Assembly (NCBI GenBank): GCA_026225555.1
Contig: JAMFSY010000151.1
Span: forward strand, 1-64,000
Direction of reading: 5' to 3'
Length of the DNA stretch: 64,000 bases
Source: Methylacidiphilales bacterium
Lineage (GTDB): Bacteria > Verrucomicrobiota > Verrucomicrobiia > Methylacidiphilales > UBA1321
In this document: positions 35,733 through 44,697 of the stretch, piece after piece
Position numbering within the stretch: the first letter of the stretch is position 1
How the letters are laid out: each line of letters opens with the position of its first letter
Notes under the pieces: model-generated
Told to the model about the DNA's origin: nothing
Seen by the model: only the letters and a program-made list of their open reading frames with translations
The model's database searches: none
Made by a program: the position numbers and the translations under genes

Positions 35733-37601
35733 ATGTTTCTCAAGCGTTCTCTCGTCCTGATGGTTGGCGTGCTCCTTTTCATCGGGGGCTTCCTGCTCAA
35801 GTTCCGCAATACCGACGCGGGCATCGAGGACACCTTCCGCCAGGCGCGCGTTAACTATGGCGTGGAGGGCACGGTCCTCACCTCGCCTGAGGTCGAGCCC
35901 TCGACCCTTTCGGTGCCTGGTCCCACTGCGACGATTACTCCGGCGGCGGCTGTTTCCGCCCCCGCTCCAGCGCCCTCCGATTCTTCCACGACGAGCTCTT
36001 CCACCTCTTCCACGCCCGATAACTCGGCTGTCCCGGCGGGCTCGGTCGCTCCGGATTCCAATGTGATCATTGGCCCGGTGGCCCCGGCTGGAGTTACGCC
36101 GGACAGCACGCCCAGCCCGTCCGCCCCTATGGCACCGGAGCCCGCTCCTTCCCCTGCTCCCGACACCAACAGCGGCCCGATGCCGCCGCCCTCCGCGCCC
36201 GCTCCCTCGACGATGAACTATCCGCGGGGAAGTCACCTTCCCTTCCTGGCTCTCGCCGCTTATCAGCTCGGTCAAACCTCCCCGGTGACCAATCCGGCAC
36301 CGGTTCCGGCGGCGGCTAATCCCGCGCCCGCCACCAACGCCCTCGAAGGCCCTGCGACGGCTCCGGCTCCCACCAATGCCGCCGCCTCGTATTCGAACCC
36401 TGTCACCACTAATGGCGCGCCCGTTCGTCCCCTGCCCGTGGAAGCCAGCGTGATTGTGCTCGGCTTTCACCAGTTTACCGGCCCCGGTGTGGCATCGAAG
36501 AACATCTATTCCATGAGCCAGGATGTTTTCGCGAGCGAGATGAAATATCTCCACGATAACGGCTATCACGTCGTCCCTCTTTCCGACGTGGTCCGCTTCA
36601 TCAAACACGAGATCGGCCTGCCACCCAACTCGGTCGCGATCTCCATCGACGATGGTTACAAAAGCGCGATCAACTTCGCCGCGCCGGTGCTGAAACAATA
36701 CAATTACCCTTGGACCTTCTTCGTCTATCCGCAGTTCATCACGCGGACCGAGGGCAAGGGCGCCGCGAGCTGGCCCGACCTCGTGGAGTTGCAAAAGGAA
36801 GGCGTCGATGTCGAGTGCCATTCGATGACCCATCCGATCCTGACCAGCCATACGCAGAAGTTCAAAGGTCCGCGTCACGCGCTGACCCCGGAGGAATACG
36901 ACGAATTTCTGACCGACGAGACGTTCACCGCCAAGGCGATCCTGGAAAAGGAGCTGAACAAGAAGATCGTTTATTTCGCTTATCCTTACGGCGCCTATAA
37001 TAAAGCGGTGCAGGCGAAGGTCCTCGCCGCCGGCTTCGAAGCCATCTTCACCGTGGCGGATAACCCGGTCCACACCACCACCAGTCTCGACAGCATCGGC
37101 CGTTATGTCATCACGAAGCCGGTTGAGCGCCTCTTTGCCAGTTACCTGCGGCAGGGCGCGCTGAGCGTGGCCGAAGCCGATCCCGCCCCCGGCGCGACGA
37201 CGAGCAATCCACGCCCCGTCATCACGGCGGTGCTCGGCTATACGGGTAATCTCGATGCGAAGTCGCTCGAGACGGACGTCCGCGATTACGGCGCGGTGCC
37301 GCACGATTTCGATCCGAAGACCTCCACCGTCCGGCTCCATCTTCCCCGCGACCTGATCCAGTCCGAAGTGTTGGTGAACATCCGCATCCGCGACGCGCAA
37401 TCGGGCCAGATGATGGTGGCCAATTGGCATTTCAATTATGAACCGGCCGGCGGAGCCCCCGCTCCCGTCCACCAGCCGATCGGCGAAGGCCCCGTACCGG
37501 CGGGCGAGACGGCTCCCGTTACCAATGCGACTCCAGCCGCGCCCGCTGCAGCCCCACTGGGCAAAGCATCCGCGCCCAAGGCTTCCGGCACGGCTCCCTA
37601 G
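35733..37601 (+). CDS. membrane-anchored polysaccharide deacetylase with Pro/Ala-rich linker
   Basis: A 622-residue envelope protein from ATG 35733. Residues about 5-22 form one membrane anchor. Residues about 60-235 are a low-complexity linker rich in Pro, Ala, Ser and Thr. The NodB-type deacetylase domain follows: ISIDDGY carries the Asp pair and ECHSMTHP the metal His-x3-His. FAYPYGAYN is the later conserved block. A C-terminal domain of about 150 residues precedes a second Pro/Ala-rich tail. It should act outside the inner membrane on an N-acetylated glycan such as peptidoglycan or exopolysaccharide. The linker length suggests it spans part of the cell wall. Confidence 0.88.
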   Translation: MFLKRSLVLMVGVLLFIGGFLLKFRNTDAGIEDTFRQARVNYGVEGTVLTSPEVEPSTLSVPGPTATITPAAAVSAPAPAPSDSSTTSSSTSSTPDNSAVPAGSVAPDSNVIIGPVAPAGVTPDSTPSPSAPMAPEPAPSPAPDTNSGPMPPPSAPAPSTMNYPRGSHLPFLALAAYQLGQTSPVTNPAPVPAAANPAPATNALEGPATAPAPTNAAASYSNPVTTNGAPVRPLPVEASVIVLGFHQFTGPGVASKNIYSMSQDVFASEMKYLHDNGYHVVPLSDVVRFIKHEIGLPPNSVAISIDDGYKSAINFAAPVLKQYNYPWTFFVYPQFITRTEGKGAASWPDLVELQKEGVDVECHSMTHPILTSHTQKFKGPRHALTPEEYDEFLTDETFTAKAILEKELNKKIVYFAYPYGAYNKAVQAKVLAAGFEAIFTVADNPVHTTTSLDSIGRYVITKPVERLFASYLRQGALSVAEADPAPGATTSNPRPVITAVLGYTGNLDAKSLETDVRDYGAVPHDFDPKTSTVRLHLPRDLIQSEVLVNIRIRDAQSGQMMVANWHFNYEPAGGAPAPVHQPIGEGPVPAGETAPVTNATPAAPAAAPLGKASAPKASGTAP

Positions 37602-37619
37602 GATTCGCCGCGCCGTCCT

Positions 37620-37640
37620 GCGGGAGGAATTGCTTCCCGC
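37620..37640. terminator. hairpin between deacetylase and PP2C genes
   Basis: GCGGGAGG and its near-complement GCTTCCCGC, an 8-bp stem (one G-T pair) with a 5-nt loop, followed by CCTACCT. It lies 19 nt after the deacetylase stop and before the next gene on the same strand. It could be a terminator or a copy of another short palindromic repeat; no T-run follows. Confidence 0.4.
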
Positions 37641-37664
37641 CCTACCTCAATTCCGCTCTTTCCC

Positions 37665-38903
37665 ATGGCCAAGATCGATCACCACTTGCTCATGGCCCTG
37701 ATGGATTCCATCCCGGATCGGATCTATTTCAAGGACCGCGAGGGACGCTTCCTTTCGGTCAACAAGGCGATGCGGGAATTCTTTCATCTGGCCGATGACG
37801 CGGTGATCGAGGGCCGAACCGATTTCGATTTCTTCCTGCCCGAACATGCCCGGGACGCCTTCGCGGACGAGCAGCAGGTCATGGCCACGGGCCTCCCCAT
37901 CATCGGCAAGCAGGAACGGGAAACTTTGCCTGACGGACGGGTTACCTGGGTCTCCACCACGAAGGTCGCGATGTGGGACGAAAACGGAAAGATCATTGGA
38001 ACCTGTGGCATCTCGCGCGACGTGACGGAGGAGCATCGCAAGTCGGAGCAACTGGCCGCCTACACCCGCGCCCTGGCGGAGAGCCAGGCCCAGATGGACG
38101 AGGAACTCGCCCTCGCCCGGCAGGTGCAACTGGCTCTTCTTCCGCAGACTTATCCTTCCTTTCCCCCCGGCACGGCTCCCGAGGCGAGCGCCCTTCACTT
38201 CGGCTATCGATATCTGCCGGAGGCGCTCGTCGGCGGCGACTTCTTCACGGTTACGCCAGTTTCCCCGACCCGCGTGGGCGTGCTGATTTGCGATGTCATG
38301 GGTCACGGCGTCCCCGCCGCGCTCATCACGGCGGTGCAGCGCGTTCTCATCGAAGAGTTGCAGGCTTATGCCGACGATCCCGGCGCTTTCCTGGAGGAGC
38401 TCAACCGTCGTCTGCACCACTTCTTCGCTCCGCTGCCGACCTCCATGTTCGTGACGGCGTTTTATCTCGTCATCGATACCGAAACCGGGGCCGTTCGCTT
38501 CGCCAATGCGAGCCATCCGCCGCCTTTGCATCTTTCGCGGAAGGATTCCAGTGTACGTCTGCTTGATGGCGAGGCATCTCCCAATCGGCCCTTCGCTCTT
38601 GGCGTGGTGGCGGATTCCGCCTATCCCGTCGCGGAGATGTTAGTCGAGCCGGGCGACCTGCTTTTCCTCTACACGGACGGTCTTTGCGATCTGGGCGAGG
38701 GCCACGAACTGACGCCGGACGATCCCGAATTTCTCTCGTTGGTTCGAAGCTGCGCCGATCTCCAGGGCGAGGCTTTTCTCGACGCGGTCCTGGACAAGGC
38801 GCGCCAGGTTTCCGGGGCCGAGTGTTTTGAGGATGATGTCTGTCTCGTGGGCATCGAAATCCAACAACTCTCCAAGTCAGCCCAGCCTGCGGAATCGACC
38901 TGA
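37665..38903 (+). CDS. PAS-domain PP2C-type (RsbU/SpoIIE) phosphatase
   Basis: Cytoplasmic signalling protein of 412 residues. A PAS sensor occupies about residues 5-125 ([31 protein letters not shown] at its end), then a short coiled-coil-like linker with [16 protein letters not shown]. The SpoIIE/RsbU serine phosphatase domain follows, with metal-binding [25 protein letters not shown] and LYTDG. Such proteins dephosphorylate anti-sigma-factor antagonists in partner-switching pathways. No STAS antagonist or anti-sigma kinase is adjacent, so its partners lie elsewhere. It has no membrane segment. Confidence 0.92.
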   Translation: MAKIDHHLLMALMDSIPDRIYFKDREGRFLSVNKAMREFFHLADDAVIEGRTDFDFFLPEHARDAFADEQQVMATGLPIIGKQERETLPDGRVTWVSTTKVAMWDENGKIIGTCGISRDVTEEHRKSEQLAAYTRALAESQAQMDEELALARQVQLALLPQTYPSFPPGTAPEASALHFGYRYLPEALVGGDFFTVTPVSPTRVGVLICDVMGHGVPAALITAVQRVLIEELQAYADDPGAFLEELNRRLHHFFAPLPTSMFVTAFYLVIDTETGAVRFANASHPPPLHLSRKDSSVRLLDGEASPNRPFALGVVADSAYPVAEMLVEPGDLLFLYTDGLCDLGEGHELTPDDPEFLSLVRSCADLQGEAFLDAVLDKARQVSGAECFEDDVCLVGIEIQQLSKSAQPAEST

Positions 38904-38909
38904 TCCGAA

Positions 38910-40097
38910 TTAATGGGGGTTGATCACGCCCTGATAAAATTCGAGTAGTTTTGCCGCCTGCTTTTCGATCCGATAAGTTTGCGCTTTCGCCCAAGCCGCT
39001 TGGCGAAATTTCAAACGCAGTTCCGGCTCCCGCAGCAACCTTTCCAGGGCGGGACGCATGAACTTCGAACCGGGTTGAACACAAAGTCCTTCCTCATCCG
39101 GCCCGACAAAATCGAGCGCGCCGTTGGGCTGGGCCGAATCGCTCACCACCAGCGCTCCGCAGCCCTGGGCCATGGCCTCCAGCGTCGCGATGGAGAAACC
39201 TTCGCGCGGCGAACTGAGGATGAAAATATCGCTCCGGGCGAACAGACTCCTCTTCTCCTCCTCCGATACTTCACCGTGAAAGTGAAACACATCTCCCGCC
39301 CCGGCATTGCGCACCATCTCCTCCAACCGGCCTCGCTCGCTCCCCTCCCCGATGATATCGAAGAAAAATGTGGCGCCTTCCCAACGCAAAGCCAGCAGCA
39401 TGGCCACGCTTTGCTCCACGCTTTTGATCGGCGTCAGGCGGCCGCAAAAGATAAATCGCGGCGGTTGGATTTCTTCCCGAGGTTCCGGCGCCTGGGGATG
39501 AAACGCCTCGGGTTCGAGTCCGAATTCCACCACGCCTTTCGCTGAATAATTTTCACGGGCCAGGGCCGCCGCCGTTCGTTGCGAGACCGCGAGGCGACAG
39601 GGAAACAGACCGGTGCCGAGACGATAAAGCCCGGCGAGCAGGCCTGCGAGGATGCGGCTCATCCACGGATGACGATGTCCCCTTTCGCGCACGTAAGCAG
39701 GCAGACCGGCGAGCAGCGCTTCGTGACAGGTCAGGACGACCGGAATTTTCTTCAACCGCGCGATCCAGGCCACGAGCGGCAGGTGCAGGAAGGGCGTGGC
39801 ACACACATCGAGCACATCCAGTTCGCGGGCCCGCAGCTTCCAGAAAAGCCGCGCGATGTTCAGGGTGAAAAGCAGGTCCGCCCAGCCATTGCGCACGCCG
39901 CGCTGGTTAAAGAAAGGCCGAAAGGCCCCGAGCCGCACGAAGCGGACACCCTCAATGACTTCGTCCCGGGGGCAGGACGTATAGACGCGAACGTCGTGCC
40001 CCTCCCGCGCCAACTCGCGCGCGAAGGCCCAGACGCGGCGCTCGTAACCGCCCCGGTAGAACGGCTCGCAGGTATTGATGAGAAATCCGATCGTCAT
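38910..40097 (-). CDS. group 4 (GT-B) glycosyltransferase
   Basis: A 395-residue glycosyltransferase of the GT4 type. The N-terminal acceptor half begins TIGFLINTCEPFYRGGYERR, with the Gly-rich loop near the start. The donor half has FCGRLTPIKSVEQ and the EX7E-like block SPREGFSIATLEAMAQG, where the nucleotide sugar binds. It has no membrane segments. It lies 18 nt downstream of the GT39-type gene on the same strand, so the two probably form one unit for a cell-surface glycan. The donor and acceptor sugars cannot be read from sequence. Confidence 0.9.
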   Translation of the reverse strand: MTIGFLINTCEPFYRGGYERRVWAFARELAREGHDVRVYTSCPRDEVIEGVRFVRLGAFRPFFNQRGVRNGWADLLFTLNIARLFWKLRARELDVLDVCATPFLHLPLVAWIARLKKIPVVLTCHEALLAGLPAYVRERGHRHPWMSRILAGLLAGLYRLGTGLFPCRLAVSQRTAAALARENYSAKGVVEFGLEPEAFHPQAPEPREEIQPPRFIFCGRLTPIKSVEQSVAMLLALRWEGATFFFDIIGEGSERGRLEEMVRNAGAGDVFHFHGEVSEEEKRSLFARSDIFILSSPREGFSIATLEAMAQGCGALVVSDSAQPNGALDFVGPDEEGLCVQPGSKFMRPALERLLREPELRLKFRQAAWAKAQTYRIEKQAAKLLEFYQGVINPH

Positions 40098-40115
40098 GCC
40101 CGCGCCAGAGTGACA

Positions 40116-41954
40116 TCAATGGTTGCAAAGGACGAGCCGCGTGCCGCTTTTATTCATCAGCCGCCAACCGGCAGGCAGCAGGCCTTGCCAGAAGGCCGCG
40201 CGGTTTTCCTCGATGATGAGATAGACCGGCGCGGGTGACATCCATGCCTGCTGCAGGTCGATGTTGTTCCAGTAGTAATTGCGTCCGAGACCGAGCACCT
40301 GTTGCGCGTATTGATTATCGAATGGCGCGTTGACCCAGTGGACCCGTGCGTCGAGGTAATAGAGCAGACTCGAGGCGGTGTTGGGCAGCGCCTCACACGC
40401 GACCACGGCATCGGGCCGGGCCGCGATTTCGTGGTTGATGCCGCGGGCATTTTCCGCGAGCGAGAAATAGGGACTCATCATCGTGAAGCCAATCGCGGCC
40501 AGACTGACCGGCACCGCCATCGCTCCGGCGAGTACGAGAAGCGCCGGGAAGAAGCGCCGCCGCCAAGTCAGCACGCAGGCCGTCGCCCCCGCGACTAAAG
40601 CTGCCGCGCCAAAAATCTCCAGAAGAAGGACAAACTTTCCCCAGAGCGCAGGCGAGATGCCCGCAATTGCATCCATAAAGGTGTCCCGAGTCTGGATCGG
40701 TGCGGCGGTCGCATCGCCCAGCCCAGCAAGATGAGGCCGCATCCATTCGGCGAAACCAAGCGAGCCAGCCCCGACCAGCGCGATCAGGAAGCAGGGCACG
40801 AAGAGATACCAGCGCGGCAGGCGCACGGAAGCATCCACGATCCACGGCAGCGCGAGAAAGGCGGCGACCGCGCCCCAGCAACTCATGCTGTAGTAATCCT
40901 GCCGGGTGGAAAAGGCGACCGAAACCAAGACGAGCGCCGTCCAGCACGCGAGCAATTTGACCAGATCGCTCGTGGTTTCAGAAAGCCGGGAACGCAGGCG
41001 TACCGCGGCATGAATCGCCCCAGGAAAGAGCAGCGTCCACGGCAGCCAAAAAAGGAGGTGCTGAAGATAAAACTGCGCGACCGAAAGCTGCTTGGCGTCG
41101 GGAGGGAAGCGGGTGTTCAGGCTCGCGCCAATCTGCTCGTTCACGAAATGCGCGGAAAGAAATCCGGGGAAGCGGATCGCCATAAAGGCGTACCAGGGGA
41201 ACACGATGAGCAGAAAGAGAAGCAAGCCGCGTCCGTTGAAGATCAACCGCAACCAAGGTCGCCAGCCCGGCGCGACCAGCGCGGTCAGGGCCACTGTGCC
41301 GAGCGGCCAAAGCGCGCCATGCAGGCCTTTGCTCATCGCGCCGAGGGCAAGAAAAACCCAGAACCGCACATACCAGGCGTTCGATTTTCCCGGTGGATCC
41401 GCCGCGACGCGCGCTTCGACCAGACACCACAAGCTCAGCGAAATGAAGCACGCGAGAAAGGGCTCCGGCTGCACCAGATGCGTGAAGACCCATACGCCCA
41501 ACATCGAAGCGAGCACGAGGGCCGAAGCGATGCCCGCCCGCTCGCCTCCCAGACGGCGCGCGATCAGGTAGGTCGCCACGATCCAGCCCCAGGTGGCGAG
41601 GGCATTCGGCAGGCGCAGGGCAAATTCATTTTCACCCAGGACGGAGGTGGAACCGAGCATCGTCCAGTAGACCAGCGGCGGCTTCTGCACGCGGGGAAAG
41701 CCGTTGCTCAGGGGCACCAGCCAGTCGCCGCTCTGGTGCATCTCGCGCACCGCTCCGGCGTAAAGACCTTCGTTATCGTCGAAAATCACCGGCGTGAAAC
41801 AGGTGCCGATGTAAAGCAGCGCGATGCAGCCGAGAATCAGCCAGGAAAGACGCGGCGAAAAAAAAGTTCCCGAGTGCGGGCGGGTTTCCGCCTGGGGCCC
41901 AGCGGCGAGAGAGGACTCCTCAATTAAAGTCGAGCGTGTGTTGATTGAAGCCAC
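40116..41954 (-). CDS. GT39/ArnT-like membrane glycosyltransferase
   Basis: A 612-residue integral membrane protein with about eleven to twelve hydrophobic segments. It belongs to the ArnT/PMT superfamily, which uses polyprenyl-phosphate sugars. The first periplasmic loop holds the family acidic motif (DDNEGLYAGAVREM), followed by RVQKPPLVYW, the classic QKPPL block. The start is GTG 41954; about 30 residues precede the first membrane segment. It could decorate lipid A, a polysaccharide or a protein. It is co-oriented with the GT4 gene just downstream. Confidence 0.9.
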   Translation of the reverse strand: MASINTRSTLIEESSLAAGPQAETRPHSGTFFSPRLSWLILGCIALLYIGTCFTPVIFDDNEGLYAGAVREMHQSGDWLVPLSNGFPRVQKPPLVYWTMLGSTSVLGENEFALRLPNALATWGWIVATYLIARRLGGERAGIASALVLASMLGVWVFTHLVQPEPFLACFISLSLWCLVEARVAADPPGKSNAWYVRFWVFLALGAMSKGLHGALWPLGTVALTALVAPGWRPWLRLIFNGRGLLLFLLIVFPWYAFMAIRFPGFLSAHFVNEQIGASLNTRFPPDAKQLSVAQFYLQHLLFWLPWTLLFPGAIHAAVRLRSRLSETTSDLVKLLACWTALVLVSVAFSTRQDYYSMSCWGAVAAFLALPWIVDASVRLPRWYLFVPCFLIALVGAGSLGFAEWMRPHLAGLGDATAAPIQTRDTFMDAIAGISPALWGKFVLLLEIFGAAALVAGATACVLTWRRRFFPALLVLAGAMAVPVSLAAIGFTMMSPYFSLAENARGINHEIAARPDAVVACEALPNTASSLLYYLDARVHWVNAPFDNQYAQQVLGLGRNYYWNNIDLQQAWMSPAPVYLIIEENRAAFWQGLLPAGWRLMNKSGTRLVLCNH

Positions 41955-42078
41955 CGAGCATCTCCAAGGCGGTTCGTTTTTTGAATCCGTCCCTGCCTTC
42001 CAGTAACTTTCTCCGGATCACTTGTCAATTGATGGGTGGAATATCCCATCCTACCTGAACAACGGAAGCCCGAACGCC

Positions 42079-43035
42079 TTAAGACTTCGAGGCGTGCCCG
42101 TTCAAATCCACGACCTGGCTTCGGGCGGCGGCGGGCCGGCCATTCCGGCGAGCGGAGGGAGGAAGGCTCGCGCGGGTCATCATATAGCCGAGCATCCGGG
42201 CCAGCTCGGCGCGCATTTGCAGGCGCGAAACGATGCGATCGACGAGGCCGCGCTCCAGAAGAAATTCCGAGGTTTGAAAGTCCTTGGGCAAATCCTGACG
42301 GGTTGTTTGCTTAAGCACGCGCGCGCCGGCAAAGCCGATCATCGCCTTGGGCTCGGCCAGGATCAGGTCGCCGAGCGTGGCGAAACTGGCCGTGACGCCA
42401 CCCATGGTCGGGTGGGTGAGAATCGAGATATAGGGCAGCTTGGCCGCCGCATGCCGGGAAAGCGCGCCGCTGGTCTTCGCCATCTGCATCAGGCTGAACA
42501 TGCCTTCATGCATGCGGGCACCGCCGGAGGCGGAAAAGATCAGGACGGGAATCTGGCGCTCCGTCGCGCGCTCAATCGCGCGGGTGATTTTTTCGCCTAT
42601 CACCGAGCCCATGGAACCGCCCAGGAACTGAAATTCCATCACCGCGAGCGAAACCTCATGGTCCTCGATCCGACCCGTTCCGCAGACCACGCCTTCCTTG
42701 AGGCCGGTCTTTTTCTGGTATTTCTTCAACTGGTCCGAATAGCTCGTCGTGCCGGTGAACTTGAGGATATCGACCGGCGAAACCTCGGCGTCATGTTCCA
42801 CCCATGAACCTTCATCGAGCAGGTGATGGATGCGTTGATGCGCCGGAATGTTGAAATGATGGCCGCATTCCTTGCAGACCATCTGCATCGATTCGAGTTC
42901 CTTGTTAAAGATATAAACGCCGCATTCCGGGCACTTCGTCCATAATCCCTCCGGCATCTCTTTTTTTCGGCTCGGCGTCTTTCCGTAATCGGGCTTGGGG
43001 AAGATGCTGTCGGAAGAGGGGGGGGGTTTGCTCAT
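42079..43035 (-). CDS. accD: acetyl-CoA carboxylase carboxyltransferase subunit beta
   Basis: Half of the carboxyltransferase that makes malonyl-CoA for fatty acid synthesis. It has 318 residues. The N-terminal zinc ribbon has CPECG and CKECG. The crotonase-like core carries the conserved FSASGGARMHEGMFSLMQM and SILTHPTMGGVTASFA blocks. The second to sixth codons include a run of nine C residues (G at 43018-43026). It is the last gene of a minus-strand group behind comF and a CPBP protease. Its partner accA lies 1.6 kb away on the opposite strand. Confidence 0.96.
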   Translation of the reverse strand: MSKPPPSSDSIFPKPDYGKTPSRKKEMPEGLWTKCPECGVYIFNKELESMQMVCKECGHHFNIPAHQRIHHLLDEGSWVEHDAEVSPVDILKFTGTTSYSDQLKKYQKKTGLKEGVVCGTGRIEDHEVSLAVMEFQFLGGSMGSVIGEKITRAIERATERQIPVLIFSASGGARMHEGMFSLMQMAKTSGALSRHAAAKLPYISILTHPTMGGVTASFATLGDLILAEPKAMIGFAGARVLKQTTRQDLPKDFQTSEFLLERGLVDRIVSRLQMRAELARMLGYMMTRASLPPSARRNGRPAAARSQVVDLNGHASKS

Positions 43036-43059
43036 GGATGGGAGGGGGGAGAGTAAGGC

Positions 43060-43761
43060 TCAGCTCCGGGCGACCGTTAATACGGCCAGTTGCGCCGCGC
43101 CTGCCTTGGCTAGGACGTGGGCGCAGGCATTGGTCGTCGCGCCTGTGGTAAATACGTCATCGATTAATAGCAAATTTCGCCCCTTAACGTCAAATCCGGG
43201 TTTCGCGCGGAACGCCGCCGTCACGTTGTCCCAACGCGCCGCCCTTTCAAGGCCCGTCTGCGCTGGAGTTTCACGATAACGGTAAAGGCAATCCCAAACC
43301 GGCAAATTTCGCTTGCCGCCAAGCCCATTGGCCAGTTCCAAGGCTTGGTTGAAACCGCGTTCCCGGCGGCGACGATGATAAAGCGGGACGGGTACCAGTG
43401 CGTCCCAAGGATCGCTTTCCGCATGACGATCGAAGGCCTCCGTAAGCCACGCGACCAGGCGGCCATGCTGGTAATATTGGTCGTTATATTTGAATCCCAC
43501 GATGGCTTCGCGCACCTGTCCTTCCGTTCGGCAGGCGGCGCGCGCCCATTGGAAATACCACGTCCGCTCCAGACAACGGGCGCAAGTAACGGCGCCGGTA
43601 TGTTCCTCGAGCGCGGGAAAAGGATAACCGCACTGCCGGCAAAAGGGCGACTCGATGCGAACAGGGGCGGCCTCGGTGGTTTCCGGCCAGGGAAAAGCTA
43701 AATTGAGGGCGCACTCTCCCCACTCTCGGGCGCGTCGGAGCGTGGTGGATAATAGCGCCAT
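43060..43761 (-). CDS. ComF-family phosphoribosyltransferase-like protein
   Basis: A 233-residue ComF-type protein. ComF is needed for natural transformation in several bacteria, but many species without known competence keep it. Four cysteines near the N terminus (CRQC and CARC, about residues 41-65) would bind zinc. The PRPP-binding motif LLIDDVFTTGATTNAC is intact in the C-terminal half. RRRRERGFNQALELA is another conserved family block. The start ATG lies inside the 3' end of the CPBP protease gene, a 64-nt overlap in another frame. Confidence 0.88.
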   Translation of the reverse strand: MALLSTTLRRAREWGECALNLAFPWPETTEAAPVRIESPFCRQCGYPFPALEEHTGAVTCARCLERTWYFQWARAACRTEGQVREAIVGFKYNDQYYQHGRLVAWLTEAFDRHAESDPWDALVPVPLYHRRRRERGFNQALELANGLGGKRNLPVWDCLYRYRETPAQTGLERAARWDNVTAAFRAKPGFDVKGRNLLLIDDVFTTGATTNACAHVLAKAGAAQLAVLTVARS

Positions 43762-44588
43762 AGCCAGCCTGCGAGCAGTATCAATACCAGTGAAGTGAGT
43801 GGGCTGGAAAGAATATCTCCACCACCCAGGTAGGGAATGTGAGGCGGATTGACCGGCCGGGTCAGTCCGGAAAAAAGGAGCATCACCAAAATCCAGCCAC
43901 TGTGCAGCCCCGCGTTCAGCCAGAGCGTCCCCACCCGCAGAAAGATCCCACCGAGGATCAAGCCGATGAGAAATAAATTCAACCCGCGTCCACCGAGAAA
44001 AGCACCCTGCAGCACGGGATGAAAGGCCGCACCGACCGCGCCGATTCCGCTCCAGAAATGGACCGGTTGATGGTCCAGGCTTTCCGGAGCCTTAAGAAAA
44101 TGGGCGAGCATGAAGATAATCGCCCCGAGTACACACGCCCAGGCGGGGCGCATCATTCGCGTCAATTGCGCGAGTAGAAAACCGCGAAAGAGGGTCTCCT
44201 CCAAAGGCGGGATCAGCAGCGCTGCGATGGTCGCCATCAACCAACGGACCGCGATTTGGCCGTCACTTAAATGAGAAGAGGTAAAGCCGCTGCAAGCGAG
44301 GTAAAGCCCGATCATTCCCTGCGCGGAAACGAACGCGATGCCATAACCCAGGGCGACCTCCTTCCAGATGCCTCGCCGTAGCGGCCAGATTTGCGTCCAA
44401 GAAATGCCGGGGCTCACCAGCCCCAATGCGGCGAGCGCCGAAAGGAGAAGAGCGCGGTCCATCGCCCGGTGAAAAGGTATCGGCGCGAAGAAACCGGCCA
44501 ACCCATAAAGCAAGGGTCCCAGCACCATGGCCCCGACAAACGTGGTCAGGAAGAAGATCGGCAGGACGTTTCTTTGCAGCGGGGCCAT
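43698..44588 (-). CDS. CPBP-family intramembrane metalloprotease
   Basis: Predicted membrane protease of the CPBP/CAAX (Abi) family, 296 residues from ATG 44588. The longer frame to 44798 runs antisense into accA and is not supported. About eight hydrophobic segments are present. The catalytic motifs are intact: EETLFRGFL (EExxxR), FMLAHFL (the first His motif) and LWLNAGLHSGW (Asn/His). The substrate is unknown. Its 3' end overlaps comF by 64 nt. The start is 109 nt from that of divergent accA. Confidence 0.88.
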   Translation of the reverse strand: MAPLQRNVLPIFFLTTFVGAMVLGPLLYGLAGFFAPIPFHRAMDRALLLSALAALGLVSPGISWTQIWPLRRGIWKEVALGYGIAFVSAQGMIGLYLACSGFTSSHLSDGQIAVRWLMATIAALLIPPLEETLFRGFLLAQLTRMMRPAWACVLGAIIFMLAHFLKAPESLDHQPVHFWSGIGAVGAAFHPVLQGAFLGGRGLNLFLIGLILGGIFLRVGTLWLNAGLHSGWILVMLLFSGLTRPVNPPHIPYLGGGDILSSPLTSLVLILLAGWLWRYYPPRSDAPESGESAPSI

Positions 44589-44639
44589 GCGGAGGATTCG
44601 TGTTTTGCTTGAACCTGCCGGACGTGGGAACCGCAGGAC

Positions 44640-44668
44640 TTGATCTTTCGTTCCAAGCTGGACAATAT
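44640..44668 (+). promoter_or_regulatory. candidate accA promoter
   Basis: TTGATC at 44640-44645 and CAATAT at 44663-44668 with a 17-nt spacer, in the 109-nt divergent control region shared with the CPBP gene. An AGAAG sequence just before the accA ATG may serve as ribosome-binding site. Confidence 0.3.
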
Positions 44669-44697
44669 GAATTTTCGCTCCAGACCCAAGCAAGAAG

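Noticed and set aside
37973-38566. Overlapping frame inside the PAS-PP2C gene
   Set aside because: Out-of-frame shadow of a gene with complete PAS and phosphatase motifs; Arg/Gly/Pro-rich composition typical of GC-rich off-frames.
42023-42050. A minus-strand TTGACA and a GATGGG/CCCATC hairpin between the GT39-type gene and accD
   Set aside because: No acceptable -10 box follows the TTGACA at a normal distance, and the 6-bp hairpin has no T-run; too weak to list as a promoter or terminator.
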